A stretch of DNA of 64,000 bases from Nostoc calcicola FACHB-3891 (GTDB lineage: Bacteria > Cyanobacteriota > Cyanobacteriia > Cyanobacteriales > Nostocaceae). A model generated the notes under the pieces. It saw only the letters and a list, made by a program, of their open reading frames with translations, was not told where the DNA came from and did not search any database. A program made the position numbers and the translations under genes. The stretch is from contig NZ_JACJRQ010000005.1 of assembly GCF_014697355.1 (NCBI RefSeq), positions 1 to 64,000 on the forward strand. The letters run 5' to 3'. Below, one piece after another: positions 52,931-62,235 of this stretch (position 1 is its first letter; every line of letters starts with the position of its first letter).

Positions 52931-54447
52931 TATTTCCAATCTTTACCAATGCGAATTGTGAGGTCAGATTCTAAATCACCAATGGCCGCCACCTCGATTT
53001 GACCCAAGCCCAAGACTTGTTGCAAATCAGCCCCAACTCGTCGGTTGCCTTTTTGGACAACAATCTGAGTTTGACGTTGGGTATCTGGCCAATCAGGTAC
53101 TTTGTAAATATTAGTAAAGCCTTTCTGTTTGAGATAAGCAATAACTTTTTCAGTTAGCTGGGGTTGATTGGAAGCATTTTGAATAGCAATTTTGAGGTTC
53201 GGAACCCGGCGCATATCTGGTTTTAAACCAGGTACATTTACCCCAACATAATCATTCAACAGGCTTTGTTGTCCGGTCATGTTTAGCCAATAGCTATCAG
53301 GGTCTTTGCTAAAGCGGCTGAATGTACCAGGCAAAACGGTCATTTGGAAGTTATCTCGATCTAAGTTCAGACCGAAGTTCACCAACGCCATCATTTCTTC
53401 CATCTTCAGGTTGGTGTCAAAGTATTTTCGCATAAGGCGAGTTAATTGAGGCAACCTGGGTAAAAGGGTGGGACTATTGAGGCGTTGCAGCAAGGCTGCG
53501 ATGAGTGCTTGTTGACGCTGCACTCTCGGCAGATCTCCCAAACCTGGTTCGCGGAACCGAATAAACTGTTCTGCTTGTTCGCCGTTGAGGGTTTGCCAAC
53601 CACTGACCAAATTAATCGACAGCCGACTGCTGGAGTCTTTATATTCCATTGATTGGGGAACAAAGACTTCTACTCCGCCTAATTGATCGACTAACTGGCG
53701 TAAACCACTGGTAGAAATGCGGATATAGCGATCGATTGGGGCATTATTTAAAGTACGGCTAACTACCCGTGCAGCCAAGACTGGGCCGCCTTGGGCATTG
53801 GCATCAGATACCTTAGTTAAACCCTTTTCTCCCTTTTCTGGGATGGCGATCATTGTATCTCTAGGAATCGAAAGCACCCGTACAGATTTTTCACTAGGGT
53901 TGAGCCTTACTAGCAGCATGGAGTCGCTTTTTCCAGCAAAGCTTTCTGGCGAACCATCAACAGTACCACTGACTGGTTCAATCCCCATAATTAAGATATT
54001 CATGGGTCGTGAAAGCTTGTACTGAGAGAGTTTGCTCCATAATTCTCCCGGTAATGGAATTTTTTGCTCGTCCTTACCAGCAGTTCCTAAATCTTCATCT
54101 GTTCGATCTAAATTGCTCCATAAGGGAGTCCACAGCGCTAACGTTGACACCAGCAGCCCAGATAAAATCATGCCGATAACAATCGTCATGAACCACAACA
54201 GCCAGCGAGGCATGGTTAAGCCCAGTCTCTCGGAAAGCTGATTAGGAATTGCACCCACAGATTCAACGACGCTACGGTTCGTATTTGCTGGCTGGTTGAG
54301 TTCTACCTCCTCCTGGGGGTCTGCCACTGGTGCAGGTGTGGCTTGATTTTCCGGATATTGAAGTTGCTGCGATCGCACTTCTGTTTCAAACTCTGCTAAC
54401 TGTTGAGATGTGACCTGATTTTCCGACCATTCGACTTGTTTTATCAC
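52930..54447 (-). CDS. LytR-CpsA-Psr (LCP) family protein with LytR_C domain
   Basis: The 505-residue protein has a cytoplasmic tail of about 80 residues, one transmembrane helix (LLWFMTIVIGMILSGLLVSTLALW) and an extracytoplasmic LCP domain: RPMNILIMGIEP, SDSMLLVRLNPSEKSVRVLSIPRDT, LRQLVDQLGGVEVFV and RFREPGLGDLPRVQRQQALIAALL. A C-terminal LytR_C domain follows (about 410-500, NLKIAIQNASNQP). LCP enzymes attach polymers such as capsular or wall glycans to peptidoglycan. It lies divergent from the mannose-1-phosphate guanylyltransferase gene, so a polysaccharide link is possible but inferred. Confidence 0.92.
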   Translation of the reverse strand: MIKQVEWSENQVTSQQLAEFETEVRSQQLQYPENQATPAPVADPQEEVELNQPANTNRSVVESVGAIPNQLSERLGLTMPRWLLWFMTIVIGMILSGLLVSTLALWTPLWSNLDRTDEDLGTAGKDEQKIPLPGELWSKLSQYKLSRPMNILIMGIEPVSGTVDGSPESFAGKSDSMLLVRLNPSEKSVRVLSIPRDTMIAIPEKGEKGLTKVSDANAQGGPVLAARVVSRTLNNAPIDRYIRISTSGLRQLVDQLGGVEVFVPQSMEYKDSSSRLSINLVSGWQTLNGEQAEQFIRFREPGLGDLPRVQRQQALIAALLQRLNSPTLLPRLPQLTRLMRKYFDTNLKMEEMMALVNFGLNLDRDNFQMTVLPGTFSRFSKDPDSYWLNMTGQQSLLNDYVGVNVPGLKPDMRRVPNLKIAIQNASNQPQLTEKVIAYLKQKGFTNIYKVPDWPDTQRQTQIVVQKGNRRVGADLQQVLGLGQIEVAAIGDLESDLTIRIGKDWK

Positions 54448-54562
54448 GATTATCTCCCCACTGAACCACTCCCTAAAAGTATGTTAATGCAAGCTACAAA
54501 TATTGCCAGTGGAAAAGCTCACTGTAAACTTGTAATGTTCTTCAGTAGACGTGTATGACAAC

Positions 54563-55627
54563 ATGAATACTTTATTGTTCCCTGTAATCCTTGCTGGTGG
54601 TAAAGGCGAACGTTTTTGGCCTTTAAGTCGCCGAGACCGACCCAAACAATTTTTAAGTCTTGATGGTAGCTCTAGAAGCTTATTACAAGCAACCGCCGAT
54701 CGGTTGTTAAAACTCGCGGACGGGTGGGATTCCTTGTGGGTAATCACTTCTAGTCAGATAGCCCAAGGGGTACGAGAACAATTACCCGATCTACCATCTC
54801 AGAACTTACTAATTGAGTCAGAAGGAAGAGACACCGCCGCAGCCGTTGCTTGGACAAGTTTAGAAATCAAACAGCGCTATGGAGAAGACGCTGTGATTGG
54901 CTTTTTCCCTGCTGACCACTGGATTGCCGACCAAGAGGCGTTTGCACACACATTAAGCGCGGCTGTGCAACTGGCAACAAGCACAGAAGCCATCGTCACA
55001 CTGGGGATCAAGCCTACTTTTCCATCAACCGGTTACGGTTACATTGAACAAGGTGAAAAAATAGGTAGCTTTAATGAGTTGCCAGCTTATCACGTCAACC
55101 GCTTTACTGAAAAGCCCAACCGTGAAATAGCAGAAACTTTTTTATCTACGGGACGTTTTAGCTGGAATAGTGGCATGTTCGTCTTCCGGGCGGGGGTTGT
55201 TCTTAAGGAACTACATACCCATGCTCCAGAAATCATCGAACCTTTAGAACAACACGGACCTGATGTCTATCCCCAGTTACCTAAGAAGAGTATAGACTAT
55301 GCGCTTATGGAAAAGACAAGTCTAGCATACGTTTTGCCAGTTGACTTTGGTTGGGATGATTTAGGAGATTGGAATGCGATCGAACGCTTACTGAAAACAG
55401 AAGAGACTCCCAATGTAGAACTTGCTACCCACATAGGGCTGGATACCCAGGGGGCAATTATTTATGCCTCAAATCCAGAAGATGTAGTTGTTACTATTGG
55501 TTTAGAGGATGTAGTGATTGTGCGCGATCGCAATGTCACCCTCGTTGTGAAAAAAGAACGTACCCAAGAAATCAAGCAGATCCTGAAAATTCTCCAAAGC
55601 GATTCCCGATTTACCGACCTGCTGTAA
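54563..55627 (+). CDS. Mannose-1-phosphate guanylyltransferase
   Basis: A 354-residue nucleotidyltransferase that forms GDP-mannose. FPVILAGGKGERFWPLSRRDRPKQFLSL is the signature, with EGRDTAAAVAWTSLEI, FFPADHW, TEKPN and FGWDDLGDWNAI. The isomerase domain of bifunctional ManC enzymes is absent, so it makes GDP-mannose only. A GTG at 54551 could start it four residues earlier; I prefer the ATG at 54563. Supplies mannose/fucose precursors for glycans or sheath polysaccharide. Confidence 0.88.
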   Translation: MNTLLFPVILAGGKGERFWPLSRRDRPKQFLSLDGSSRSLLQATADRLLKLADGWDSLWVITSSQIAQGVREQLPDLPSQNLLIESEGRDTAAAVAWTSLEIKQRYGEDAVIGFFPADHWIADQEAFAHTLSAAVQLATSTEAIVTLGIKPTFPSTGYGYIEQGEKIGSFNELPAYHVNRFTEKPNREIAETFLSTGRFSWNSGMFVFRAGVVLKELHTHAPEIIEPLEQHGPDVYPQLPKKSIDYALMEKTSLAYVLPVDFGWDDLGDWNAIERLLKTEETPNVELATHIGLDTQGAIIYASNPEDVVVTIGLEDVVIVRDRNVTLVVKKERTQEIKQILKILQSDSRFTDLL

Positions 55628-55693
55628 AATTTAAAACCCCTGGCAGAGGCGAAAAAGTCTATTTTCCCATTATAACTTAAATGTCGAAAAAGG

Positions 55694-55784
55694 GGAGTTA
55701 GGAGTTAGGAGTTAGGAGTTAGGAGTTAGGAGTTAGGAGTTAGGAGTTAGGAGTTAGGAGTTAGGAGTTAGGAGTTAGGAGTTA
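55694..55784. repeat. Thirteen tandem GGAGTTA units
   Basis: A perfect run of thirteen heptanucleotides between the guanylyltransferase and ABC1-kinase genes, followed by CCCCATTCCCCATTCC-type repeats up to the next start codon. Confidence 0.95.
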
Positions 55785-55913
55785 GGAATTATTCTCCTCT
55801 GCCCCTTTGCTCCCTTATCTCCCTCATCTCCCTCATCTTCATGCCCCATTCCCCACTCCCCATTCCCCATTCCCCATTCCCCATTCCCCATTCCCTACTC
55901 CCCACATCCCAAA

Positions 55914-57560
55914 ATGTTCCTAACCCAAACTGTTCCCCGTCAACGAGAAATTATTGAAGTCTTCCTTCGCAATGGCTGGGACTATATGCGAAGGTTACTG
56001 ACTGGTGGTAAAGCTGATGAACCCCAGCTACCGACACCTGCGGTTTTAAAAAATATCTTGGTAGATTTAGGCCCGGTCTATGTCAAACTTGGTCAGCTAC
56101 TCTCTACCCGTCCAGATTTACTGAGCGCCGCCTACATTGATGAACTGTCAACTCTCCAAGATGAGGTACCGCCAGTTCCCTGGTCGGAGATAGAATTAAT
56201 TATTCGCAAACAGCTAAAACAGCCACTAGCAGAAACTTTCAGCACAATTAACCCAGTGCCAGTAGCAGCGGGATCGATCGCCCAAACCCATCGAGCTACA
56301 TTAATAGATGGTCGAGAAGTCGCGCTGAAAGTGCAGCGTCCGGGAATTGATGCTACTGTTGCCCAAGATATTGCTTTAATTCAAGGTATTGCCGATTTAG
56401 TGGCGCGTACTGATTTTGGGCAAACCTACGAAATCAAATCCATCGCCGAAGAATTTACCAAAGCTTTGGAAGCTGAGTTAGATTTCACACGGGAAGCAGG
56501 TTTTACAGACCAACTACGGCAGAATTTATCCAGCAGTCGCTGGTTTGATGCCAAACAAATAGTAGTTGCGGAAATTTATTGGGATTTGACCACAGAAAAA
56601 TTACTGGTGATGGAATGGTTGGATGGGGTGCCGTTCCTGTCGGCGGATTTGGAAAGCAACAATAATGATAAAGATCCTGCCCAAGAGCGTAAAGAAATCA
56701 CCACTTTGTTATTTCGGGCATTTTTTCAGCAACTATATATAGATGGCTTTTTTCATGCCGATCCCCATCCGGGTAACTTGTTTTATCTCAAAGATGGTCG
56801 CGTTGCCCTTTTAGACTGTGGGATGGTGGGACGACTCGATCCCCGTACACAGCAGATATTAACAGAAATGTTGTTGGCGATCGTAGATTTAGATGCTCAA
56901 AGGTGCGCTCAGTTAACTTTGCAGTTAGCAGATTCGGCTCAGCCAGTAATTTTGTCGCGGTTAGAAAATGATTATGACCGGATGCTGCGAAAGTATTATA
57001 ATGTCAGTCTGAGTGAAATGAATTTCAGTCAAATAATTTACGAAATATTACAGGTTGCCCGTAACAATAAAATTCGTTTACCGAGCAACATGGGTTTGTA
57101 TGCCAAAACTCTGGCAAACTTAGAAGGAGTGGCGCGTACTTTCAATCCAGAGGTGAATCTCATTGATGAAATTCAGCCATTAATTACAGACTTGTTTCGT
57201 CGGCAGTTATTGGGGGATAATCCAGTGCGATCGCTCCTCAGAACAGCCCTAGATATTAAAAGCTTGTCTCTGCAATCTCCCCGGCAAATTGAACTATTAT
57301 TAGACCGAGTTACCTCCGAAACCCTACAGTGGAATTTATCGCTGCGAGGCTTAGATGGCGTGCGGCGGACTATGGACGACGCTGCTAACCGATTGTCTTT
57401 TAGCATATTGGTGGGTTCGCTGATTATGGGAGCAGCAATTATTACCACTAGAGCGCAGACAGCGCAGCTATCTTTTTTAAGCAGTGTTCTGTTTGCAGCC
57501 GCGAGTTTATTGGGTTTGTGGCTAATTATTAGTACATTGCGATCGGGACGTTTACGGTAA
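55914..57560 (+). CDS. ABC1/UbiB-family atypical kinase
   Basis: The 548-residue protein has the ABC1 signature KLGQLLSTRPDLL (KxGQ motif), a full kinase-like core with VALKVQRPGI, EAELDFTREA, HADPHPGNLFYLKDGRVALLDCGMVGRL, and two C-terminal hydrophobic helices. These proteins are atypical ATPases linked to quinone, tocopherol or lipid metabolism in plastids and cyanobacteria; which lipid is served here cannot be told. The start codon follows directly on CCCCATT repeats without a clear ribosome binding site. Confidence 0.92.
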   Translation: MFLTQTVPRQREIIEVFLRNGWDYMRRLLTGGKADEPQLPTPAVLKNILVDLGPVYVKLGQLLSTRPDLLSAAYIDELSTLQDEVPPVPWSEIELIIRKQLKQPLAETFSTINPVPVAAGSIAQTHRATLIDGREVALKVQRPGIDATVAQDIALIQGIADLVARTDFGQTYEIKSIAEEFTKALEAELDFTREAGFTDQLRQNLSSSRWFDAKQIVVAEIYWDLTTEKLLVMEWLDGVPFLSADLESNNNDKDPAQERKEITTLLFRAFFQQLYIDGFFHADPHPGNLFYLKDGRVALLDCGMVGRLDPRTQQILTEMLLAIVDLDAQRCAQLTLQLADSAQPVILSRLENDYDRMLRKYYNVSLSEMNFSQIIYEILQVARNNKIRLPSNMGLYAKTLANLEGVARTFNPEVNLIDEIQPLITDLFRRQLLGDNPVRSLLRTALDIKSLSLQSPRQIELLLDRVTSETLQWNLSLRGLDGVRRTMDDAANRLSFSILVGSLIMGAAIITTRAQTAQLSFLSSVLFAAASLLGLWLIISTLRSGRLR

Positions 57561-57689
57561 AATTTTATGCTTATTGGCTGAATAATTCCCGATTTAGGAA
57601 CTTATGATTACTAAACGCAAGTTTGATTATTTTGAACTAAAGATGAACACAGATAATTTATAGCGATTTTCATGTGATTGAATTATGCG

Positions 57690-57717
57690 GTAGGGGCGCA
57701 CAGCCGTGCGCCCCTAC
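57690..57717. repeat. 28-bp palindrome copy with one central mismatch
   Basis: GTAGGGGCGCACAG/CCGTGCGCCCCTAC. Confidence 0.85.
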
Positions 57718-57788
57718 GAATTGTCTGTATTCTAAGCAATTGCAAACTACTATATCTGTGTTGATCTGTGTTTAAGCTCATCTGCATT

Positions 57789-57906
57789 AGGACTTACGCA
57801 ATAAACCTCTCAAACTCTTATTCCTCCGTGTCCTCTGCGTTCTCTGTGGTACCCTGCGGGAAGCCGCTTTGCGTCTACGATTTTCCCTGACTTGTGCGTA
57901 AGTCCT
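57789..57906. mobile_element. 118-bp MITE-like element, AGGACTTACGCA ends, nested repeat
   Basis: Same 12-bp terminal inverted repeats as the element at 30159. The interior is its reverse complement for about 35 bp (AAACTCTTATTCCTCCGTGTCC...). An additional CTGCGGGAAGCCGCTTTGCG block inside matches the repeat that codes for the PncB C-terminus. Confidence 0.8.
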
Positions 57907-58009
57907 GTGCATTTAAATGCCAAACGATAAATCGCTAATCACTTGACAACAAAAGTCTTTTTTCATTTTGACTTTTGAAATGGTTCTCTGTAGTTCTAAT
58001 AAAAAAAAT

Positions 58010-58993
58010 ATGTCAATCATCATTGTTGAAAAGCTAAGCAAATCTTATCCTGTAGCGGTAAAAAATTCTGGTATAAAAGGTACAATCAAGCACTTTTTTC
58101 GCCGTACCTACCGCACAATAAAAGCAGTTCAGGATGTTTCCTTTGAAATTGCTCCTGGTGAAGTGGTGGGGTTTTTGGGACCAAATGGTGCTGGTAAAAC
58201 TACCACACTAAAAATGCTCACGGGGCTGATTCATCCTTCGGGCGGTACAGTCAAAGTCGCTGGACAAGTTCCCTTTCGGCGCCAAGAAGCATTTTTGCAA
58301 AAAATTACTTTGGTAATGGGACAAAAGCAGCAGCTAATTTGGGATTTACCAGCCCTGGATTCTTTAAAAATTAATGCTGCTGTGTACAATATCTCCGATA
58401 AAGAATTCCAGCGGCGGGTGGGAGAATTAACAGAGATGCTTTCCCTAGAGGGCAAACTTACCCAACCAGTGCGGAAGTTGTCTTTGGGTGAACGGATGAA
58501 GGCGGAACTATTGGCAGCACTTTTGCACCGTCCCCAGGTATTGTTTCTAGATGAACCAACGCTAGGACTAGATGTAAATGCTCAAGCGGCGGTGCGCGAC
58601 TTCTTGCGTGAGTACAATCAACGTTATCAAGCTACAGTACTGTTAACAAGTCATTACATGGCTGACATCACAGCTTTGTGTCAACGGGTGCTGTTGATTC
58701 ACCAAGGAAGCCTGATGTACGACGGTAGCTTAGATGGACTGTTGGAACGTTTTGCTCCTTACCGCGAAGTCGATATCGAGTTAGCCCAACCTCTACCCAT
58801 AGAAAAACTCATGACCTATGGTGATGTGCAAGTATTAGAAGGGCGAACAGTGCGTTTTCTGGTGCCACGAGAGGCGCTCACCCGCACTGTATCTAAAATT
58901 TTGGCTGATTTAGAGGTAATTGATTTAACAGTAACTGAACCGCCTGTAGAACAAGTGATTGGGCAAGTTTTTCAGGCGGGGATTGTGGAGTAG
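58010..58993 (+). CDS. ABC-2 type exporter ATP-binding protein
   Basis: This ATPase of 327 residues from the ATG at 58010 (upstream in-frame TTG 57968 and ATG 57980 are possible) has Walker A GPNGAGKTTT, signature LSLGERMKAELLAALL, Walker B VLFLDEPTLGLD and the switch His in LLTSHYMAD. A C-terminal domain follows beyond residue about 230. It belongs to the NatA/DrrA group of exporters and lies 90 bp before a permease gene. No start has a good ribosome binding site. Confidence 0.92.
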   Translation: MSIIIVEKLSKSYPVAVKNSGIKGTIKHFFRRTYRTIKAVQDVSFEIAPGEVVGFLGPNGAGKTTTLKMLTGLIHPSGGTVKVAGQVPFRRQEAFLQKITLVMGQKQQLIWDLPALDSLKINAAVYNISDKEFQRRVGELTEMLSLEGKLTQPVRKLSLGERMKAELLAALLHRPQVLFLDEPTLGLDVNAQAAVRDFLREYNQRYQATVLLTSHYMADITALCQRVLLIHQGSLMYDGSLDGLLERFAPYREVDIELAQPLPIEKLMTYGDVQVLEGRTVRFLVPREALTRTVSKILADLEVIDLTVTEPPVEQVIGQVFQAGIVE

Positions 58994-59019
58994 AGACGCG
59001 ATGAATCGCGTCTGTACAA

Positions 59020-59056
59020 GAATTCTGAATTCTGAATTCTGAATTCTGAATTCTGG
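59020..59056. repeat. GAATTCT heptanucleotide array
   Basis: Four to five units between the ATPase and permease genes; a TAGAGACGCGATGAATCGCGTCT palindrome precedes at 58993-59017. Confidence 0.8.
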
Positions 59057-59083
59057 GTAATTTTCGTTGCGGGAAGTGAATAA

Positions 59084-59872
59084 ATGAAGCGGATAATTAG
59101 AAAAGCCTTAACTTTCCTCTCAGTATACTATGCCTATATGGTTGAGTATCGAGCAGAACTAATTTTATGGGTTTTGGCTGGAACTTTGCCGATTATCCTT
59201 ATGGGTGTCTGGGTACAAGCAGCCCAAGGTGGGCAGTTTGGGCTATCGCCTGTAGATTTTGCTCGTTACTTCATCACGGTTTTCATTGTCAGGCAATTTA
59301 CCGTGGCTTGGGTAATTTGGGACTTTGAAAGAGAAGTAGTAGAAGGCAAACTTTCGCCCAGGTTGCTACAACCACTCGATCCAATATGGCATCATATTGC
59401 GGGGCATATTTCTGAAAGATTTGCCCGTTTAAGCTTCGCTTTTTTATTAGTGGGATTATTTTTTATTCTTTATCCTCAAGCTGTTTGGTTACCAAGTTTG
59501 AATCAATTTTTGCTATTTGCATTGGCGGTGGTACTAGCTTTTACTTTGCGGTTTATTATTCAGTACACCTTTGCTATGTTCGCCTTTTGGACAGAACGCG
59601 CTAGTGCTTTAGAAAATTTCTGGTTGTTGTTTTATCTATTTTTATCTGGTTTGATAGCACCTTTAGAGGTTTTTCCCGAACCTATGCGGACAATAGTGAT
59701 GTTTACACCTTTTCCCTATTTGATTGATTTTCCTGTGAGTATTTTGGTGGGGTTACCTGTGGATATATGGCAAGGATTTTTCTCAATGGTGGGTTGGATA
59801 TTAATATTTTTGGGTGCAAATCGCTTGCTTTGGCGTGCAGGTTTGAAGCGGTATTCTGGAATGGGAGCTTAA
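59084..59872 (+). CDS. ABC-2 type exporter permease
   Basis: A 262-residue membrane protein with six hydrophobic helices, of the ABC-2 membrane group (VEYRAELILWVLAGTLPIILMGVWVQAA, VVLAFTLRFIIQYTFAMFAFWTE, FLSGLIAPLEVFP and the C-terminal YSGMGA). It pairs with the ATPase. Similar systems often have two permease genes; only one is present, so a homodimer or a distant second subunit is expected. Substrate unknown. Confidence 0.88.
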   Translation: MKRIIRKALTFLSVYYAYMVEYRAELILWVLAGTLPIILMGVWVQAAQGGQFGLSPVDFARYFITVFIVRQFTVAWVIWDFEREVVEGKLSPRLLQPLDPIWHHIAGHISERFARLSFAFLLVGLFFILYPQAVWLPSLNQFLLFALAVVLAFTLRFIIQYTFAMFAFWTERASALENFWLLFYLFLSGLIAPLEVFPEPMRTIVMFTPFPYLIDFPVSILVGLPVDIWQGFFSMVGWILIFLGANRLLWRAGLKRYSGMGA

Positions 59873-59969
59873 ATTTCAGAATTCAGAATTCTGAATTCTG
59901 AATTCTGAATCAAGAGCTTATATCTTGCACCAGCCTCATCATCGAAAACAAAAATTACTCAGCTCAAGC

Positions 59970-60019
59970 CAGGGACTCAAAGTCCCTGTCTAATAGCTTA
60001 AGTCCTCTATAAGAGGACT
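59970..60019. repeat. Double hairpin repeat
   Basis: CAGGGACT-CAA-AGTCCCTG and, twelve bases on, AGTCCTCT-ATA-AGAGGACT, both perfect. It lies 98 bp after the permease stop, between convergent genes, and may end transcription. Confidence 0.65.
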
Positions 60020-60129
60020 GAAAATAAAATTGATTTACTGTAATAGAAATGACGTTATTTTTGTATATTCATGGTTTATACTTAAATGTGCAAGATCTGA
60101 GTTTATAAATGGTCTCTAAAGGGCAGATA

Positions 60130-61830
60130 TTATAAATTACTTGGTATTGTCTTAAATTTATCAACTGTTCCCAAGGAATAATCTTCTAATTTAAAATCAG
60201 CAAATGGTTTTTTTTCTAATCTATTCCGTAGAGCTTCATCTATAATTACACCTGTTGATTCTGTTTTGACACCAATGATTATAATACTTCTTTGATATCT
60301 GGTTAAGTCCTGATGTGCTTGACAATCAGTTCGTTGAAATTGACCCAAATTTAATAAACGATAACGTTTGATGTTTGGGCTATTAATAAATAATTTTTTT
60401 ACTAAAAGTTGTATTTGTAAGGAACGTTCTAGCGCTACACGTTGTTGAAATTTTATATTACTTTTGCAAGAAGTTGTACCTACAGAGATAATCTCATTAG
60501 GTTCTTCCATTATATTTTGTATACCTTCTTGTTCTAGATTTAATTTTAAAAGGTTAAGGCTAATAATTTCATTATTATGTTTAATTTGAAAATTGCTGCC
60601 TAAAACCCATTTATATTGTAGTGATAAAACAGCTATGTTAAATTTCGCAATTCTCCCCTGACTATCTTTACCTTCTTTATAGGGAAAATAATCAATATTA
60701 CCTTTTGTTTCTGGAAGTTGTCCGTAATTTGGTATTAAAGTAATTTTTGATGTCTGCGTCGCTAAAGCCACTATACTAAGTAATCCTAATGCCACTAACA
60801 GTGCTACAAAAAGTGCCAGTAGCGGTAATTTTTGTGTATCGTTGTCTGAATTTGAAGAATTTTGAAGAATTTGTGGTGGTAATTCTTCAGGTTCAAAGTT
60901 ATTTAATGAATCGATATTTGAAGCAGTAGTTACTGTTAGTTGTATTTCGATTTCTTCTAGACGTTGTAAAATTTTCTTGGCATTAGTGGGGCGTTTTTCT
61001 ACATCCGGTGCGATGAGCCAATCAATTAAATTTAATAGTAAGGGTGAGATATCGATCGCACGATCGTGCCAGTGCAATAAATTTTGCTGGACATCATACA
61101 TATCTAAGGGATGGTTTCCCGTCAACAAAAACACAAAGGTGCGTCCTAAGGCAAAGAAATCTGATTGCGGTACAGCTTGACCATTCATTTGTTCTGGGGC
61201 ACTGTAGCCAGATGACATCAGTGCTGTCATTCGGGGGCTGTCGTTGAGTTCGTCTGGGTAGGTGATTTCATTGGCGGTGCCAAAATCAATGATTACTAAT
61301 TGCCCATCTGGCTTAATCATGATATTGGATGGCTTGATATCTCGATGCAGGTATTGTTTGCCATGCACTAAATCCAAAATTTCTGTTAACTGTTTTAACC
61401 AGGCGATCGCTTGTTCTTGAGAAATCGGGCAATTCTGCTGCTGGAACCACTCTTCTAAGTTATACCCGTCGATTTTTTCCATTGCAATGCAATGCAACAC
61501 TAAACCATTTCGGGTTTGATATTGAAAGTAACTATCTTCCTTGGGAATGCCGGGATGGTTCAGTTTCAGAAGGACAGTTAACTCTTGCTGAAATAGTTCT
61601 ACTGCTTGGGGATCGCTGGATAATTCTTCTTTAAGTACCTTGAGGATTTTGGGGGCATTTTGTTCGTATGCCTCATAAACTTTACTAAAACCTGTTTTGT
61701 CGCTCAACAGAGACTTCACTCGATAACGCCCTAGTAATTCCAGATGAGAACCACAACTTTGACAAAAACGGTTTTGATGATTATTTGGGTGATTTGGTTT
61801 GGGGCAAAGGGGATTGATACAAAGGCTCAT
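60130..61830 (-). CDS. Serine/threonine protein kinase with zinc ribbon and membrane anchor
   Basis: A 566-residue protein from the ATG at 61830; upstream in-frame codons only translate tandem repeat DNA. Residues 2-30 are a zinc ribbon (CINPLCPKP...RFCQSCGSHL). The kinase (about 35-300) has KILKVLKEE, LHRDIKPSNIM, VIIDFGTANE and MTALMSSGYSAPEQM. A transmembrane helix follows (LPLLALFVALLVALGLLSIVAL, about 340-360), with an extracytoplasmic C-terminal domain of about 200 residues carrying VGTTSCKSN and an OmpA-reminiscent look that I cannot assign. Sensor kinase role is inferred. Confidence 0.88.
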   Translation of the reverse strand: MSLCINPLCPKPNHPNNHQNRFCQSCGSHLELLGRYRVKSLLSDKTGFSKVYEAYEQNAPKILKVLKEELSSDPQAVELFQQELTVLLKLNHPGIPKEDSYFQYQTRNGLVLHCIAMEKIDGYNLEEWFQQQNCPISQEQAIAWLKQLTEILDLVHGKQYLHRDIKPSNIMIKPDGQLVIIDFGTANEITYPDELNDSPRMTALMSSGYSAPEQMNGQAVPQSDFFALGRTFVFLLTGNHPLDMYDVQQNLLHWHDRAIDISPLLLNLIDWLIAPDVEKRPTNAKKILQRLEEIEIQLTVTTASNIDSLNNFEPEELPPQILQNSSNSDNDTQKLPLLALFVALLVALGLLSIVALATQTSKITLIPNYGQLPETKGNIDYFPYKEGKDSQGRIAKFNIAVLSLQYKWVLGSNFQIKHNNEIISLNLLKLNLEQEGIQNIMEEPNEIISVGTTSCKSNIKFQQRVALERSLQIQLLVKKLFINSPNIKRYRLLNLGQFQRTDCQAHQDLTRYQRSIIIIGVKTESTGVIIDEALRNRLEKKPFADFKLEDYSLGTVDKFKTIPSNL

Positions 61831-62235
61831 GGGTGGGGAGTGGGGAGTGGGGAGATGAGGGGGATGAGGGGGATGAGGGGGATGAGGGAGATGTGGAGGC
61901 AGGGAGCAGGGAGCAGGGAGCAGGGGGGAAAGAAGTAATTTTTCATTCTCCCCCTTGCCCCCAGCAAGAACTGCCCCTCTGCCTCTTGTGCCCCATGCCC
62001 CATGTCCCATGCCCCATGCCCAATTCCCTTAAACATCGCTCATCTTAATTCTTCTGTTCTCGTGGGATAATCCCGTGTAATAATCATGAGATTTTTTATC
62101 AAAACAGAATAGAGGCGTCAGTCGCCAGAATTCAGAATTGAATTCTGTGTGAGTGGCGGATAGCGGAGCGGTAGCGAGTATTTTCGAGTCGCATCAAGAT
62201 TGCTGACTCCTGAATTCTGACTTCTGAATTCTTCT
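61831..62235. other. Repeat-filled gap upstream of the kinase gene
   Basis: GGGATGA (61858-61892), GGGAGCA (61903-61922), CCCATGC (61989-62022) arrays, and CAGAATT units near 62130 and 62210. The block 61906-62000 matches 24634-24728. No gene. Confidence 0.7.

Larger units (their letters stand above)
57561..58009. other. Gap with palindrome and MITE-like element
   Basis: Holds the 28-bp palindrome at 57690-57717 and the MITE-like element 57789-57906. No gene seen. The ABC exporter promoter must lie to the right of about 57906. Confidence 0.65.

Noticed and set aside
61831-62010. N-terminal extension of 60 residues on the kinase (Pro/His-rich)
   Set aside because: It is a translation of GGGATGA/GGGAGCA tandem repeats; the zinc-ribbon start at 61830 fits the two other kinases.
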